The position numbers and the translations under genes are program-made. Below the pieces are notes generated by a model. It had not been told where the DNA came from. It did no database searches and worked only from the letters and a program-made list of their open reading frames with translations. A stretch of DNA of 64,000 nucleotides from M0103 sp964577845 (GTDB taxonomy: Bacteria; Bacteroidota; Bacteroidia; Flavobacteriales_D; Crocinitomicaceae): the NCBI GenBank assembly GCA_964577845.1, contig CAZOAH010000001.1, forward strand, positions 496,001 to 560,000, in the 5' to 3' direction. Below are positions 7,408 through 17,051 of this stretch, piece after piece. Numbering within the stretch: the first letter of the stretch is position 1; the number at the start of each line of letters is the position of its first letter.

Positions 7408-9180
7408 TTAATTTACTTTAAATGTACCCGAACCTTTTGTAACGGTTTTATCCGGCTTTTTATAGCTGACAACAAGCGTCACAAACTTACCACTACTTTG
7501 TTTCATCATGTTGATTGCTTGTGCATTCAATTCAGTACCCGTACCAGAAGTTTCTCGCCCATTGGCAATAAGCGTCCAACCTGAAATAGGAAATGTAACA
7601 CCTGTTAAAGTTATTTCAGATCCATATTTTACTTGAATTGAAGTTACGTTTTTGTTTACCGACTCTGTATTCTTCTTTCCTCCTAAGTAAATTCCTGGAT
7701 CTGGTAATGGTTTTACTTTGTAGGTAACAGAGTTCAATGTAGCTGATTTCTTTGTAATACTATTTGTACCAACAACAGCAAGAGTAAGACTAGACCCTCC
7801 TGTTGGGAAAATCACCCAATTATTAGAACCTTTAGCGGTTTTAGTTGCCGAACCAGCAGTAATTTTCAAATCAGTCTTGTCGAAACCGGATGCTACTGCT
7901 TGAACGTTGTTATTATAGTTTTTGTATAGAATCTGCATATCAGGTAAAGAAATACTTCCAGTAGGTTCAATAACTTTTACGGTGTACGACCAAGGTTTCT
8001 CAGCCCAGTCTCCTGATTTCTTCCTGATTTTCACGGTACCACTCATATTTTTGTCACCGATACTATTGGTTGGAATCTTCATAGTACCTTGTCCGTTCGC
8101 AACTGTCCAACTTCCACCACCCGAAATTACAGGTTGGTTATCAGTGTCAAAAGCAGCCATCATTACTTTTAATTCAGCCTCATCTCCTTTGGTTACCATT
8201 GTAGGTCCAACAGCAAATCCTTCGATGCTATTGAAACTAAATTCACCTGTCGAAACGCGACTTTTGATGTGTTCAAAAGCACTGGCTCTAGCAGCCAAAA
8301 CCTCAACTTGAAGCGACGTTAATGATGCAAGTGCTGCAACAAGTGGAGCATGATCAAAAGTTTTACCAATCCAAGGCCACTCTTTTTGCTCTTCACCTTC
8401 ACCTCCAGCCATCACCATTTCTGGTTTGGTCAACTCAATGTATAGGTCTCTAAGTTTACCTTTGTCATCGTTTTTATTACATTGACTTTTATCAATCATC
8501 GCTTCAACTTGTTTGGTCAAATCGTTGAAATCTTTAAATTTATTAATTGCCGTGGGGTTTATAGACCAAGTTTTCCCACCTACTGTGTAAGTACCAAGCA
8601 GTTTTACAATATTCAACCGGTAGTCATTGTAAGCTTTCCAGAGTTTCATACCTGCCCCATCAGCTTTAGGTGACATCGGCTCTTCACCAACTAATTCATG
8701 CATTGGAATGTCATATTGATCTTTTGCCTGGACAGCTGCCAAATTCATTCGAGCCGGTCTAATTGGTTCTTTCTTATTATAATCTACCCAGAGAATTTTT
8801 GTAGCGTCCTTATCACCTGCAGTCAAATCTTCTCCACTTTTTGACAGAATATCTTTCTTGATCCCATCAACCATTTCAATGAATTTGCCAGTTTCCACAT
8901 CAATCTTATTCATTACATCCATGAAATATTTGATTTTCTGTGCTTTGACCTTCGTAGGATCTTCTTTGTCTTTTTCAGCAACAGTCAATTCTCCACTCAA
9001 ACTTCGCTTTGCTCCATCACCTCTTTCAAGATGATTTATTGCAGCTTTTTGCATATTTTCTTCGATTGCCACAAAGGCATCCAAAACTTGTTTTGATACA
9101 TTAAGAGCAAGAAGAGCGGTAAGTACCAAGTACATCATACCAATCATCTTCTGTCTCGGGGTTTCTTTACCTCCTGCCAT
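7408..9180 (-). CDS. gldM: T9SS/gliding motor protein GldM (PorM)
   Basis: 590 residues. A short cytoplasmic end with Arg9 (M-A-G-G-K-E-T-P-R), one membrane helix at about 14-36, then a large periplasmic part with a helical first domain and several beta-rich Ig-like domains. Arg9 is at the position known for the GldL-GldM proton motor. It is roughly 75 residues longer than the GldM/PorM proteins I remember (about 515). GldM sits on the GldL pentamer and carries proton-driven motion to the GldKN ring. It follows gldL by 64 bases and precedes gldN by one base. Confidence 0.95.
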   Translation of the reverse strand: MAGGKETPRQKMIGMMYLVLTALLALNVSKQVLDAFVAIEENMQKAAINHLERGDGAKRSLSGELTVAEKDKEDPTKVKAQKIKYFMDVMNKIDVETGKFIEMVDGIKKDILSKSGEDLTAGDKDATKILWVDYNKKEPIRPARMNLAAVQAKDQYDIPMHELVGEEPMSPKADGAGMKLWKAYNDYRLNIVKLLGTYTVGGKTWSINPTAINKFKDFNDLTKQVEAMIDKSQCNKNDDKGKLRDLYIELTKPEMVMAGGEGEEQKEWPWIGKTFDHAPLVAALASLTSLQVEVLAARASAFEHIKSRVSTGEFSFNSIEGFAVGPTMVTKGDEAELKVMMAAFDTDNQPVISGGGSWTVANGQGTMKIPTNSIGDKNMSGTVKIRKKSGDWAEKPWSYTVKVIEPTGSISLPDMQILYKNYNNNVQAVASGFDKTDLKITAGSATKTAKGSNNWVIFPTGGSSLTLAVVGTNSITKKSATLNSVTYKVKPLPDPGIYLGGKKNTESVNKNVTSIQVKYGSEITLTGVTFPISGWTLIANGRETSGTGTELNAQAINMMKQSSGKFVTLVVSYKKPDKTVTKGSGTFKVN

Positions 9181-9244
9181 GATAATTAAATTTTATTTTT
9201 TACAATAATATTAATGTTCAATTTTAAAATAGTCACAAGTGTGA

Positions 9245-10069
9245 TTATCCTTTAATTGTCATAGCTTTCAACATATTGCCATATACGTTGTTAAGATCTG
9301 TTAAGTTCTTAGACAACATTGCCATATTCTCTTTGTACAATCTTGTATCTTCTACAGAAGCAGAAAGATTCGCCATCATATCTGTAACTTGTTGCTGGAA
9401 TTTCTCTGTCGCTTCAAGATGCGATGTAGAACCTTTCAATTGCAATTCATAAACATTATTTAATGCTGCCAAGTTCTTAGATACTTTTTGCATTTGCTCT
9501 CCAAATGATTCACCTTCTTGGGTAGTCGATGTCATTCCAGATATTGAAACAGATGCTCTTTCGTATGCTTCTGATAGAGCAGAAACACGTTCTGAAGCAG
9601 CTTGTAAACTAGAAACATAAGAATCGGTTGCAGCAGCCGCTGATGTTATTCCTTTCAGTGAATTTGCATTGTCAGCTAAAGCAGTCATTCCTTCACCTAA
9701 TCTTTCTAACAATTTACTATCAATTTTTGCTTCCTCAAGCATTTTGTCTAATTCTTGGCTAACACCAGAACCACCTCTTCCGCCTCTACCAGCAGGAAGT
9801 TTTGCATGGTCTAATTCGTCAGAATGACCTAATGCTAACTCTGGATAAACCAATTCCCAATTTGGGTCTTCGTGAATCGGTTCAAATGCTGAAAAGATAA
9901 AGATAATTGCTTCTGTTAAGAGTCCTACAGTTAATAAGAACCCTGCTTGGAATGGGAAAAAGAAGTTCCAGTGCTGTATCTTAAATAATGCACCAATAAT
10001 TACGATTGCGGCTCCAAATCCATACAATTTAGCCATAAACTTTTTCCATCCTTTACTTCCTGGTTTCAT
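9245..10069 (-). CDS. gldL: T9SS/gliding motor protein GldL (PorL)
   Basis: 274 residues. Two membrane helices near the N terminus (about 15-29 and 38-60) joined by a short loop (K-I-Q-H-W-N-F-F-F-P). Glu53 lies inside the second helix (L-L-T-E-A-I-I) and should be the equivalent of the proton-carrying Glu of known GldL. A Gly/Arg-rich linker (about 94-102) leads to a long coiled-coil tail. GldL is the inner-membrane pentamer of the proton-driven T9SS motor. It lies between gldK (60-base gap) and gldM (64-base gap) on one transcript. Confidence 0.95.
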   Translation of the reverse strand: MKPGSKGWKKFMAKLYGFGAAIVIIGALFKIQHWNFFFPFQAGFLLTVGLLTEAIIFIFSAFEPIHEDPNWELVYPELALGHSDELDHAKLPAGRGGRGGSGVSQELDKMLEEAKIDSKLLERLGEGMTALADNANSLKGITSAAAATDSYVSSLQAASERVSALSEAYERASVSISGMTSTTQEGESFGEQMQKVSKNLAALNNVYELQLKGSTSHLEATEKFQQQVTDMMANLSASVEDTRLYKENMAMLSKNLTDLNNVYGNMLKAMTIKG

Positions 10070-10129
10070 AGTTTTCCTTTTTTTAGGTTTTTAAATTAAA
10101 ATTACTACTTGTTTTATGTTTGTTGTATT

Positions 10130-11893
10130 CTAGCGAAGTTGAATATCGCTTTGAATTTCTTCTGCTCCTCCTTCGAGTGTCATGTCCACACCTCCTCTTC
10201 CAAGGTGGGTCATTACATTTCTGAATCCGATGTAACTTTTAGCTGTATCTTGGTATTCGTAGGTTCTTGTACCACACATTAGATAGTATCCCACATCTTT
10301 CCATGAACCACCACGAATAACTTTGCGCTTCATAACAGGCGGATCCCAATCTTTTGCATCGTAACGATAATCAGGATTTATATCATGCTGAACTTCATAC
10401 ATGGATTCATCAAAAGCTGTTTCACACCATTCAGAAACGTTCCCTGCCATACAATATAACCCCCAATTATTAGGATTGTAGGAATAAACTTTAACGGTAT
10501 GAAAACCACCATCCTCAAAATATCGCCCCCTCATCGGTTTGAAATTCCCTAGGAAACATCCTGCATTATTCCTGATGTAAGGTCCACCCCATGGATAATT
10601 ATTCAATTCGTTCGGACCTCTTGCGCCTCTTTCCCACTCAGCTTCGGTTGGCAAACGAAAATCATTAACAAATAGTTGGCCTTCCGAAATTAACCAATTA
10701 TTAAGCAACTGTGTTCTCCAAACAGAAAAGGCTTTGGCTTGAACCCATGTAATACCAACAACAGGATAATTGTCATAAGCAGGATGCCAAAAATACATGT
10801 TGGACATTGGATCATGGAAGGAATAAGTAAAATCTCGCACCCAACACAATGTGTCTGGGTATACATTTATCTCTTCATCAATTATAAATCTAGAGCGATC
10901 GCTGTGACCTCTAATGGCATTATTTTGACCTTTTTCATTGAATCGTCCTAGATCCAATTCTTGACCAGGACCTTTATAGTTTTTCCAATCTTTAAGATCT
11001 TCTTGGCTCTTTCCGGTCACAGGGTTCGGAGGCAAAGTTTCTTTATCAAGCGTTCTATGCTCCTTATTTACTTTGTCACCTGCATCTTGCCATGTATCAT
11101 CATCCTTAAATGGAGTGCCTCCATAATCGATATTCAAGTCCCCTCTTCTAGCCGCCTCACGATAGTCAATCCAGAAGTAACGATACATTAATTTTCGCGT
11201 ATCGATTTCCTTCCTACGATAATAACGCTCATCAGTTGGAAGATACATTTCTGCAAGTAGCGGAATAACGTCGGTAGATGAGTAATCTAACTCTTTTTCC
11301 CAATCTAGGTAAAATAAAATATTCTCTGGTGTATTGGGCTTAAAAGGAGCATCATATTCACCACGGTATTCCAATCGTTTTTCTGGGTCATGCACCAATT
11401 GACCATCTTTATCTTCTTTTCCAGAAACAATAAACTTTGTAGTACCTCCATCGTCCGGTTCTGATTCGTCTAAATAGAATTCATTGTATTTTATCCATGA
11501 AGTTGCATCAGCATCTTCCCACATGGCTTGTTTTCCTCCTTTACCGTCTTCTGGCAATCCTTTTACCCACTCTTTATTTTTTGTGTAAAGAATTTCTCTG
11601 GCAATTGAGTCTCGAACCCAATTCACAAATTGTCGGTATTCATTATTGGAAATCTCAGTATTATCCATATAAAAAGCTTGAACAGAAACGGGACGTGGCC
11701 GCGTCTGAAAAAGAAATGGAACATCTTGGTCCGTTTCACCCATTTGAAAACCACCTGAGCGAATATAAACCATACCCAAAGGAACTTCAGGTTGATATGG
11801 CTGACGACCAGCAACACCTGTAAGTTCACCAGTTTGCTCCACACAAGAAGCCAACATGGTTCCAACAAAACCGAATAACAATAGTTTTTTCAT
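10130..11893 (-). CDS. gldK: T9SS ring lipoprotein GldK (PorK)
   Basis: 587 residues. Lipoprotein signal with the lipidated Cys at 17 (M-L-A-S-C-V). The protein has the formylglycine-generating-enzyme-like fold of GldK: G-G-F-Q-M-G near the start, R-L-P-T-E-A-E-W-E-R-G-A-R-G, then G-N-V-S-E-W-C-E and I-R-G-G-S-W-K-D. It is about 100 residues longer than the GldK/PorK I remember; the extra is mostly a charged stretch around 90-340. GldK lies under the outer membrane and forms the ring with GldN. First gene of gldKLMN. Confidence 0.95.
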   Translation of the reverse strand: MKKLLLFGFVGTMLASCVEQTGELTGVAGRQPYQPEVPLGMVYIRSGGFQMGETDQDVPFLFQTRPRPVSVQAFYMDNTEISNNEYRQFVNWVRDSIAREILYTKNKEWVKGLPEDGKGGKQAMWEDADATSWIKYNEFYLDESEPDDGGTTKFIVSGKEDKDGQLVHDPEKRLEYRGEYDAPFKPNTPENILFYLDWEKELDYSSTDVIPLLAEMYLPTDERYYRRKEIDTRKLMYRYFWIDYREAARRGDLNIDYGGTPFKDDDTWQDAGDKVNKEHRTLDKETLPPNPVTGKSQEDLKDWKNYKGPGQELDLGRFNEKGQNNAIRGHSDRSRFIIDEEINVYPDTLCWVRDFTYSFHDPMSNMYFWHPAYDNYPVVGITWVQAKAFSVWRTQLLNNWLISEGQLFVNDFRLPTEAEWERGARGPNELNNYPWGGPYIRNNAGCFLGNFKPMRGRYFEDGGFHTVKVYSYNPNNWGLYCMAGNVSEWCETAFDESMYEVQHDINPDYRYDAKDWDPPVMKRKVIRGGSWKDVGYYLMCGTRTYEYQDTAKSYIGFRNVMTHLGRGGVDMTLEGGAEEIQSDIQLR

Positions 11894-11924
11894 TCTACCT
11901 CTTTATTTTCTAACTACCGGACAC

Positions 11925-11952
11925 CAAAATTAACTTTCTACAGGATCTACAA
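11925..11952 (-). promoter_or_regulatory. Candidate promoter of gldKLMN
   Basis: On the minus strand TTG (11952-11950), a 17-base spacer and TAATTTTG (11932-11925) match the Bacteroidota pattern. The predicted transcript start is about 26 bases before the gldK ATG. This would let gldKLMN be transcribed apart from the porP/sprF gene upstream. Confidence 0.6.
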
Positions 11953-12011
11953 TTGCTGGTATAACGGCACAATCACAAAAATGGTTACAAATATTCAACT
12001 TTTTTTTTAAT

Positions 12012-12947
12012 TTACAACCATCTAGGGTGATTTGATTTTGTCACAGGAGGCGGCGGCAAGAAGTAACAATACTTCAAAACAATCTCATGTGAACCACGCG
12101 AAACACTTGCCAACTTATTCGTTGTAAGGTCATATGAATAACCAACAGTCATATTCTTTACTGGCATCCACCCAAGCATTAGACCAATAGCATCAACAGT
12201 TCTGTAGGTAAGTCCGGCATAGCCAATTTCTTTCCAAAAATACCTTGCGTTAATATCTGCAGAAAACTTTACCAAATCAGTTCTAAGTAGTAACTGAGCG
12301 TCAATTGCCCCATCACCAATACCATTGAATCTTTTTCCACCCATAAGGTAATAATGCCTTGCCATTTGATATTGGTTTGTAATTGCTCCAATTTTACTTT
12401 CGAGAAGAGACTCGTTTAAATGGGTTGATGAAAGACCGACATAATAATCACTATTACCTTTGAAATACAATCCAAAATTTACGTCGAGATTTGTTGCAGT
12501 AAAACCAACTGGCAAAGAATTATCAATAACCGTTGTTGGAGGAACCCAAACTGGGGACATTCCAAAATTAACTATTCCAAAACCAACACCAATGCCAAGA
12601 GTTCCTAGACCTGCAAGATCGAGGGGGTAAGAATAATTTAGTAAAACATTGTTTTGACGAGAAAATCCGATAGCATCATGATAAAAAGAAACTCCTAAAC
12701 CTCCTGGAAAAAAACGGTTCATATTTGCCTCAATATTTAACACGGCAGAATTTGGAGCTCCATTTACTTTGTCCCATTGATTTCTATAGATAGAAGTCGC
12801 ACATATCCCGTCATCAATCCCAGTTTCACCTGGATTAATTGACATTTTATCGTATATAAAGTGTGTAATCAACTTATCCTGCTGACCATAAGAAAAACTC
12901 ATGAATAAGCTAAAAACAGTAGATAGTAGAATAAATTTTTTATTCAT
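12012..12947 (-). CDS. PorP/SprF family T9SS outer-membrane protein
   Basis: 311 residues. A signal peptide ends F-S-Y-G-Q; the mature start Q-Q-D-K-L-I-T-H-F-I-Y-D-K-M-S-I-N-P-G-E-T-G is typical of PorP/SprF, as are R-N-Q-W, G-G-L-G-V-S-F-Y-H-D-A-I-G and the barrel strands to the end (V-G-Y-S-Y-D-L-T-T). The family anchors T9SS cargo or adhesins at the outer membrane and in some systems joins GldK/N to the motor. I chose the ATG at 12947 because it directly precedes the signal peptide; an in-frame ATG at 13001 adds 18 residues that do not fit one. It precedes gldK by 118 bases. Confidence 0.9.
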   Translation of the reverse strand: MNKKFILLSTVFSLFMSFSYGQQDKLITHFIYDKMSINPGETGIDDGICATSIYRNQWDKVNGAPNSAVLNIEANMNRFFPGGLGVSFYHDAIGFSRQNNVLLNYSYPLDLAGLGTLGIGVGFGIVNFGMSPVWVPPTTVIDNSLPVGFTATNLDVNFGLYFKGNSDYYVGLSSTHLNESLLESKIGAITNQYQMARHYYLMGGKRFNGIGDGAIDAQLLLRTDLVKFSADINARYFWKEIGYAGLTYRTVDAIGLMLGWMPVKNMTVGYSYDLTTNKLASVSRGSHEIVLKYCYFLPPPPVTKSNHPRWL

Positions 12948-13226
12948 ATTTGTAGTTTTCAATGGTAAAATCCATAAATCCTTTGGAGATATTTTCGCCA
13001 AATTTCGGGGACTAAAATAAGTAATTTTCTTGATAAAAGAAATTTTTTTTCAGAGTGATAAAAAAATTATCAATTATGAAATCCGCATATTAGGTCGCAT
13101 CAATTGTTGCAGTAACTTAAATTGAACATTTTGGCTATATTTTCAAAAGCCCACTTGGTTACAACTTTTATTGTAAAATCGTTTCAAAATTTTCACTTAG
13201 TTTCTCATTCAAATTAGAATCAATTC

Positions 13227-14390
13227 TTACGACAGCTTTTGGTATGTTTTCCACCAGAGGTCAGGAAGTTCATTTTTCATTGCTCTATCATAATCAGTGG
13301 CGTCACAAGGCACGAGATGGTGTCTTTCGTACTTCACTCCTTTGGAAGGTGGGTAGGGTACTTCCATCCACCATCTATCAGACTTGTTGCTTTTGTAGAA
13401 AATTACTGTGTCCTTAAAATCATCCAATTTTACATTAAACTTTAGGTAATCACGTTTACTACAAGTTGGGAAATCACCCTTTCTGTGTACAACGCCTTCA
13501 ATAAAGTACCAAATGATTTCAGCAACTATCACGGATATCAACCCCTGCTTATTATCAGGATAATAATTAAAAATTCCGAAAGAAGTTAATTTGTCGCTAA
13601 TTCCAGCATATTTTCCAATTTGGCAAATTTGGTCTGCAAAAAATCCATTTGGCTTTTTATAAAAGGGACTATTTATTTCACCAGCTCTAATTGCAGATAA
13701 GTCAAGAGATAAAATATCTGCATTTCTCAAATGTGGTTCAGCTTTGCGGCTGTCTGAATTGAACTCACCTAAACGACATGAATCAAAATACAATTTTTCA
13801 AACAAATCTATCTCGCCTGCAGCTGCATAAGGAGCTTGAAGTCCAACATTTGCATGATTGAATAAATAGCATGGTCTCTGCAGAAGTAAATGACTTAAAA
13901 ATGCTCCCGAGTGCATTGGTTCCTCGGGCGAACCCAAGTCGAGTTCTGAGTCAATACAACAAAGATTTACCATTTGTTCTAATTGCTCGTATCCTTTATA
14001 TAAACTTAGTGTTAGATCTTGGCTTCCTCCAATTACAATTGGAATAATTTTATATTTAACAAGTTCCCCAACCACTTGACTTAGGGCAAAAAACGTATCT
14101 TCCTTTGATTCTCCAGGAAGAATAGTTCCTAAATCAATAATTTGCAAATCCCAAGAAACACCAATATTAAGCTTATACAATTCCTTTCGGAAGGAATCAC
14201 TTTCAAGAAATTGAAATTCAGAATGATCACCTCGATATTCAGGAACATAAATGAGAGCAACGCCTAATTTATTTTTAACTAAATCTGGGAAATTTCCCTC
14301 ACGATGAAAAACAACCCTGCTTCCAAGTTGATTTTCTGAATATTGCTCTAAATCATGTAAAGCTCGAAAATAAATGGATAGATCTTTCAT
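13227..14390 (-). CDS. Ureohydrolase (arginase/formimidoylglutamase)-fold protein with altered metal ligands
   Basis: 387 residues, soluble. The middle follows the arginase fold, but the metal-binding motifs differ: G-G-S-Q-D at 121-125 in place of GGDH, I-D-S-E-L-D at 146-151 in place of DAHxD, and S-L-D-L-S at 228-232 in place of SxDxDxxDP. Both conserved ligand His and one Asp are absent. The last 90 residues (F-I-E-G-V-V-H-R onward) form an extra tail. Similar proteins in other flavobacteria, as I remember them, also carry GGxQD, so this looks like a family trait. Databases often call it formimidoylglutamase; I doubt that activity. It lies between topA and the T9SS genes. Confidence 0.75.
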   Translation of the reverse strand: MKDLSIYFRALHDLEQYSENQLGSRVVFHREGNFPDLVKNKLGVALIYVPEYRGDHSEFQFLESDSFRKELYKLNIGVSWDLQIIDLGTILPGESKEDTFFALSQVVGELVKYKIIPIVIGGSQDLTLSLYKGYEQLEQMVNLCCIDSELDLGSPEEPMHSGAFLSHLLLQRPCYLFNHANVGLQAPYAAAGEIDLFEKLYFDSCRLGEFNSDSRKAEPHLRNADILSLDLSAIRAGEINSPFYKKPNGFFADQICQIGKYAGISDKLTSFGIFNYYPDNKQGLISVIVAEIIWYFIEGVVHRKGDFPTCSKRDYLKFNVKLDDFKDTVIFYKSNKSDRWWMEVPYPPSKGVKYERHHLVPCDATDYDRAMKNELPDLWWKTYQKLS

Positions 14391-14487
14391 TTCAACTCTT
14401 TGAGCGAAGCTAAAGAAATTTAAAACTCAAAGTAAAGTAACAATAAAAAGAATTGAAACGTTTGGCGTTGAAAACTATAGAAATTGA

Positions 14488-16809
14488 TCAAGAACTTTTC
14501 TTTTTCTTTACTTTACGAGAGGTGCTTTTGGACTCCTCAGCTATTTGCAAGCACTCCTCAATAGTTAATTTTTCTGGTACAGTTCCCTTAGGAAGCTTAT
14601 AATTATCTTTACCTATTTTTAAATAGGCACCATACCGTCCATTTAAAAGTTGTACATCGGTCCTTTCATCAAAAGTTTTAATAAACTTATTTGCATCCTC
14701 TTCCCTTTTTGTTTTAATCAATTCAATCGCTCTTTCCAAGGTTATCTCAAGAGGATTCTCATCTTTCGGTATTGAAACAAACAGTTTATTATGTTGAATA
14801 TAAGGGCCAAACCTTCCATTATTTGATTTTACCTCTTGACTTTCAAACTCACCTAATATTCGAGGTAATTTAAATTGATCGAGCGCATTTTCTAAAGTTA
14901 AGGTACCAATGGACTGGTCTTTACGAAGTGATGCAAACAAGGGTTTTTGGCCATCTTCTTTTTCATCACCAATTTGGATCATTGGGCCAAAACGACCTAT
15001 TCGTGCAATAATTTTTCTACCAGTTTCTGGGTGCACCCCCAGAAAACGTTCACCTGTTGCCCTTTCTGAATTTTCAAGCGTTTCATCAACATTTTCATGA
15101 AATGGATTGTAAAAGTTTCGAATCATTTCTGTCCATTCAACCAAACCTTTGGCGATATCATCAAATTCTTCTTCAACTTTAGCTGTGAAACTGTAATCCA
15201 TTATTGAATTAAAATGTTGTTCAAGGAAATCTGTTACGACAATTCCAATATCAGTTGGGAAAAGTTTATTGGTTTCCTTTCCAGTTATTTCAGACTTTAT
15301 TTCCAGATAAATTTCACTATTTTTCAATGTAATTTGAGCATAATCTCTAACCACTCCTTCTTTTTCTTTTTTCTCAACATACCCTCTTTTTTGAATTGTT
15401 GAAATTGTTGGAGCATAGGTTGATGGTCTTCCGATTCCTAGCTCCTCAAGTTTCTTTACCAATGAAGCTTCAACATACCGTGGCGCAGGTCGATTAAACC
15501 GCTCAGTAGCAACAATATGCTCGTAAGCTAAAATTTCATTTAAATGAACTTCTGGTAGAATTCCGTCTTTACTTTCTTCATCATCGAGCTCTTCAACGTT
15601 TGACGCTAAATATAAACGTAGGAAACCGTCAAATTTTATTACTTCACCCTTGGCACTAAAATAATCATCAGTATTTGAAATATTAATTTTAATGTTGGTT
15701 CTTTCCAATTTGGCATTTGACATTTGAGACGCAAGTGTTCTTTTCCAAATTAGTTCATACAACCTTTCTTCATCGCGATCAGAAGAAATACTATCAATTG
15801 AAAAATCGGTTGGCCTAATTGCCTCATGTGCCTCTTGAGCCCCGCTACTTTTAGTTTTGTATTTTGTAGGATTACAATAATTAACTCCAAATCTACTCTC
15901 AATTTCTGATTTTATACCCGACAATGCGGTCTCGGACAAATTAACGGAATCCGTTCTCATGTAGGTAATTTTTCCAGACTCATAAAGTTTTTGAGCCACT
16001 GTCATTGTTCTCGAAACCGAAAAACCCAATTTTAAACTGGCTTCTTGCTGCAGGGTTGAGGTTGTGAAAGGTGCAGATGGACTTTTGGAAGCAGGTTTAG
16101 TTGCTATGTCTGCAACACTGAATTGGGCCACTTTTATTTTATCCAAAAAAGCTTTAGCCTCTTCAACGTTATCCATTGGTCTTGAAAAATCAGCTTTCAA
16201 TTTTCCTTTTGAAGCATTAAAAACACCTTGAATTTTAACAAATCTCACAGTTTTATGATTCTCGATTTCTTTTTCGCGCTCAACAATTAGTCTTACTGCT
16301 ACAGATTGCACACGACCGGCAGAAAGGCTAGGTCGCACTTTTCTCCACAGTACAGGAGATAACTCAAAACCAACAATTCTATCAAGAACACGCCGAGCTT
16401 GTTGAGCGTCAACCAAATTTTTATCAATTTGTCGTGGATTATCTATTGCTTTGAGGATTGCGTTTTTAGTAATTTCATTGAAAGTAATTCTTTTCGTTTC
16501 TTTTTTATCAAGATTCAATGCTTCATACAAGTGCCATGAAATAGCTTCTCCTTCGCGGTCCTCATCAGTTGCCAACCAAATTATTTCAGCTTCTTTTGCC
16601 AACTTTTTGAGGTCTGCGACAACCTGTTTTTTATCGGGAGTAACCTCATATACAGGGTTAAAATTATGTTCCAAATCGATTGATAAACCTTTTTTTCCTA
16701 AATCTCGGACATGACCAAAACTAGATTTAACAATGAAATCTTTTCCCAAATAACCTTCGATAGTTTTTGCTTTCGCTGGAGATTCGACAATTACGAGATT
16801 TTTAGCCAT
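14488..16809 (-). CDS. topA: DNA topoisomerase I
   Basis: 773 residues. TOPRIM domain at the N terminus (I-V-E-S-P-A-K-A-K at 7-15, T-D-E-D-R-E-G-E at 81-88) and the active-site Tyr283 within I-T-Y-M-R-T-D-S. The C-terminal third has three short repeats of the form G-R-F-G-P-x-I-Q or G-R-Y-G-A-Y-L-K, which replace the zinc fingers of the E. coli enzyme, and a basic tail K-V-K-K-K-K-S-S. It relaxes negatively supercoiled DNA. A TAATTTTG box at 16841-16834, 24 bases upstream, is a likely promoter element. It is divergent from miaB across 242 bases. Confidence 0.97.
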   Translation of the reverse strand: MAKNLVIVESPAKAKTIEGYLGKDFIVKSSFGHVRDLGKKGLSIDLEHNFNPVYEVTPDKKQVVADLKKLAKEAEIIWLATDEDREGEAISWHLYEALNLDKKETKRITFNEITKNAILKAIDNPRQIDKNLVDAQQARRVLDRIVGFELSPVLWRKVRPSLSAGRVQSVAVRLIVEREKEIENHKTVRFVKIQGVFNASKGKLKADFSRPMDNVEEAKAFLDKIKVAQFSVADIATKPASKSPSAPFTTSTLQQEASLKLGFSVSRTMTVAQKLYESGKITYMRTDSVNLSETALSGIKSEIESRFGVNYCNPTKYKTKSSGAQEAHEAIRPTDFSIDSISSDRDEERLYELIWKRTLASQMSNAKLERTNIKINISNTDDYFSAKGEVIKFDGFLRLYLASNVEELDDEESKDGILPEVHLNEILAYEHIVATERFNRPAPRYVEASLVKKLEELGIGRPSTYAPTISTIQKRGYVEKKEKEGVVRDYAQITLKNSEIYLEIKSEITGKETNKLFPTDIGIVVTDFLEQHFNSIMDYSFTAKVEEEFDDIAKGLVEWTEMIRNFYNPFHENVDETLENSERATGERFLGVHPETGRKIIARIGRFGPMIQIGDEKEDGQKPLFASLRKDQSIGTLTLENALDQFKLPRILGEFESQEVKSNNGRFGPYIQHNKLFVSIPKDENPLEITLERAIELIKTKREEDANKFIKTFDERTDVQLLNGRYGAYLKIGKDNYKLPKGTVPEKLTIEECLQIAEESKSTSRKVKKKKSS

Positions 16810-16833
16810 GATTTATTAATTTGAGATTGAATG

Positions 16834-16841
16834 CAAAATTA
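16834..16841 (-). promoter_or_regulatory. TAATTTTG -7 box of topA
   Basis: Perfect TAnnTTTG on the minus strand, 24 bases before the topA ATG. I see no TTG at the usual 17-23 base distance, so only half of the promoter pattern is supported. Confidence 0.4.
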
Positions 16842-16990
16842 AACCTAAAATGCATTAAAAAGTAATTCGATAAACAAAACAGGAGGATACTAATTTTGTT
16901 TAACCAAAGGTTAAATAATTTAAAATAAATCACATTTTCAATTGACATATTATTTTTTTAAACAAATTTCAAACATGAAAGTCTGCCATT

Positions 16991-17021
16991 TTGACATAGA
17001 AGGCTTTAATTATTAATTTTG
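16991..17021 (+). promoter_or_regulatory. Promoter of the miaB-secG operon
   Basis: TTGACA begins at 16991; 20 bases after its TTG lies TAATTTTG at 17014-17021. Both halves match the Bacteroidota pattern. The leader to the miaB ATG is about 25 bases. It lies in the 242-base divergent region with topA, in which I see no gene or stable hairpin. Confidence 0.7.
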
Positions 17022-17051
17022 TAAAACATTTTAATTGATTCAGTAAATGAA

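Noticed and set aside
7922..8311. 129-codon open frame on the plus strand within gldM
   Set aside because: Antisense shadow of a conserved gene; no signal or domain.
13056..13072. TGATAA/TTATCA hairpin in the gap between porP/sprF and the arginase-like gene
   Set aside because: All A-T but one pair, no T-run after it on the needed strand; probably chance in AT-rich DNA. I see nothing else in this 279-base gap.
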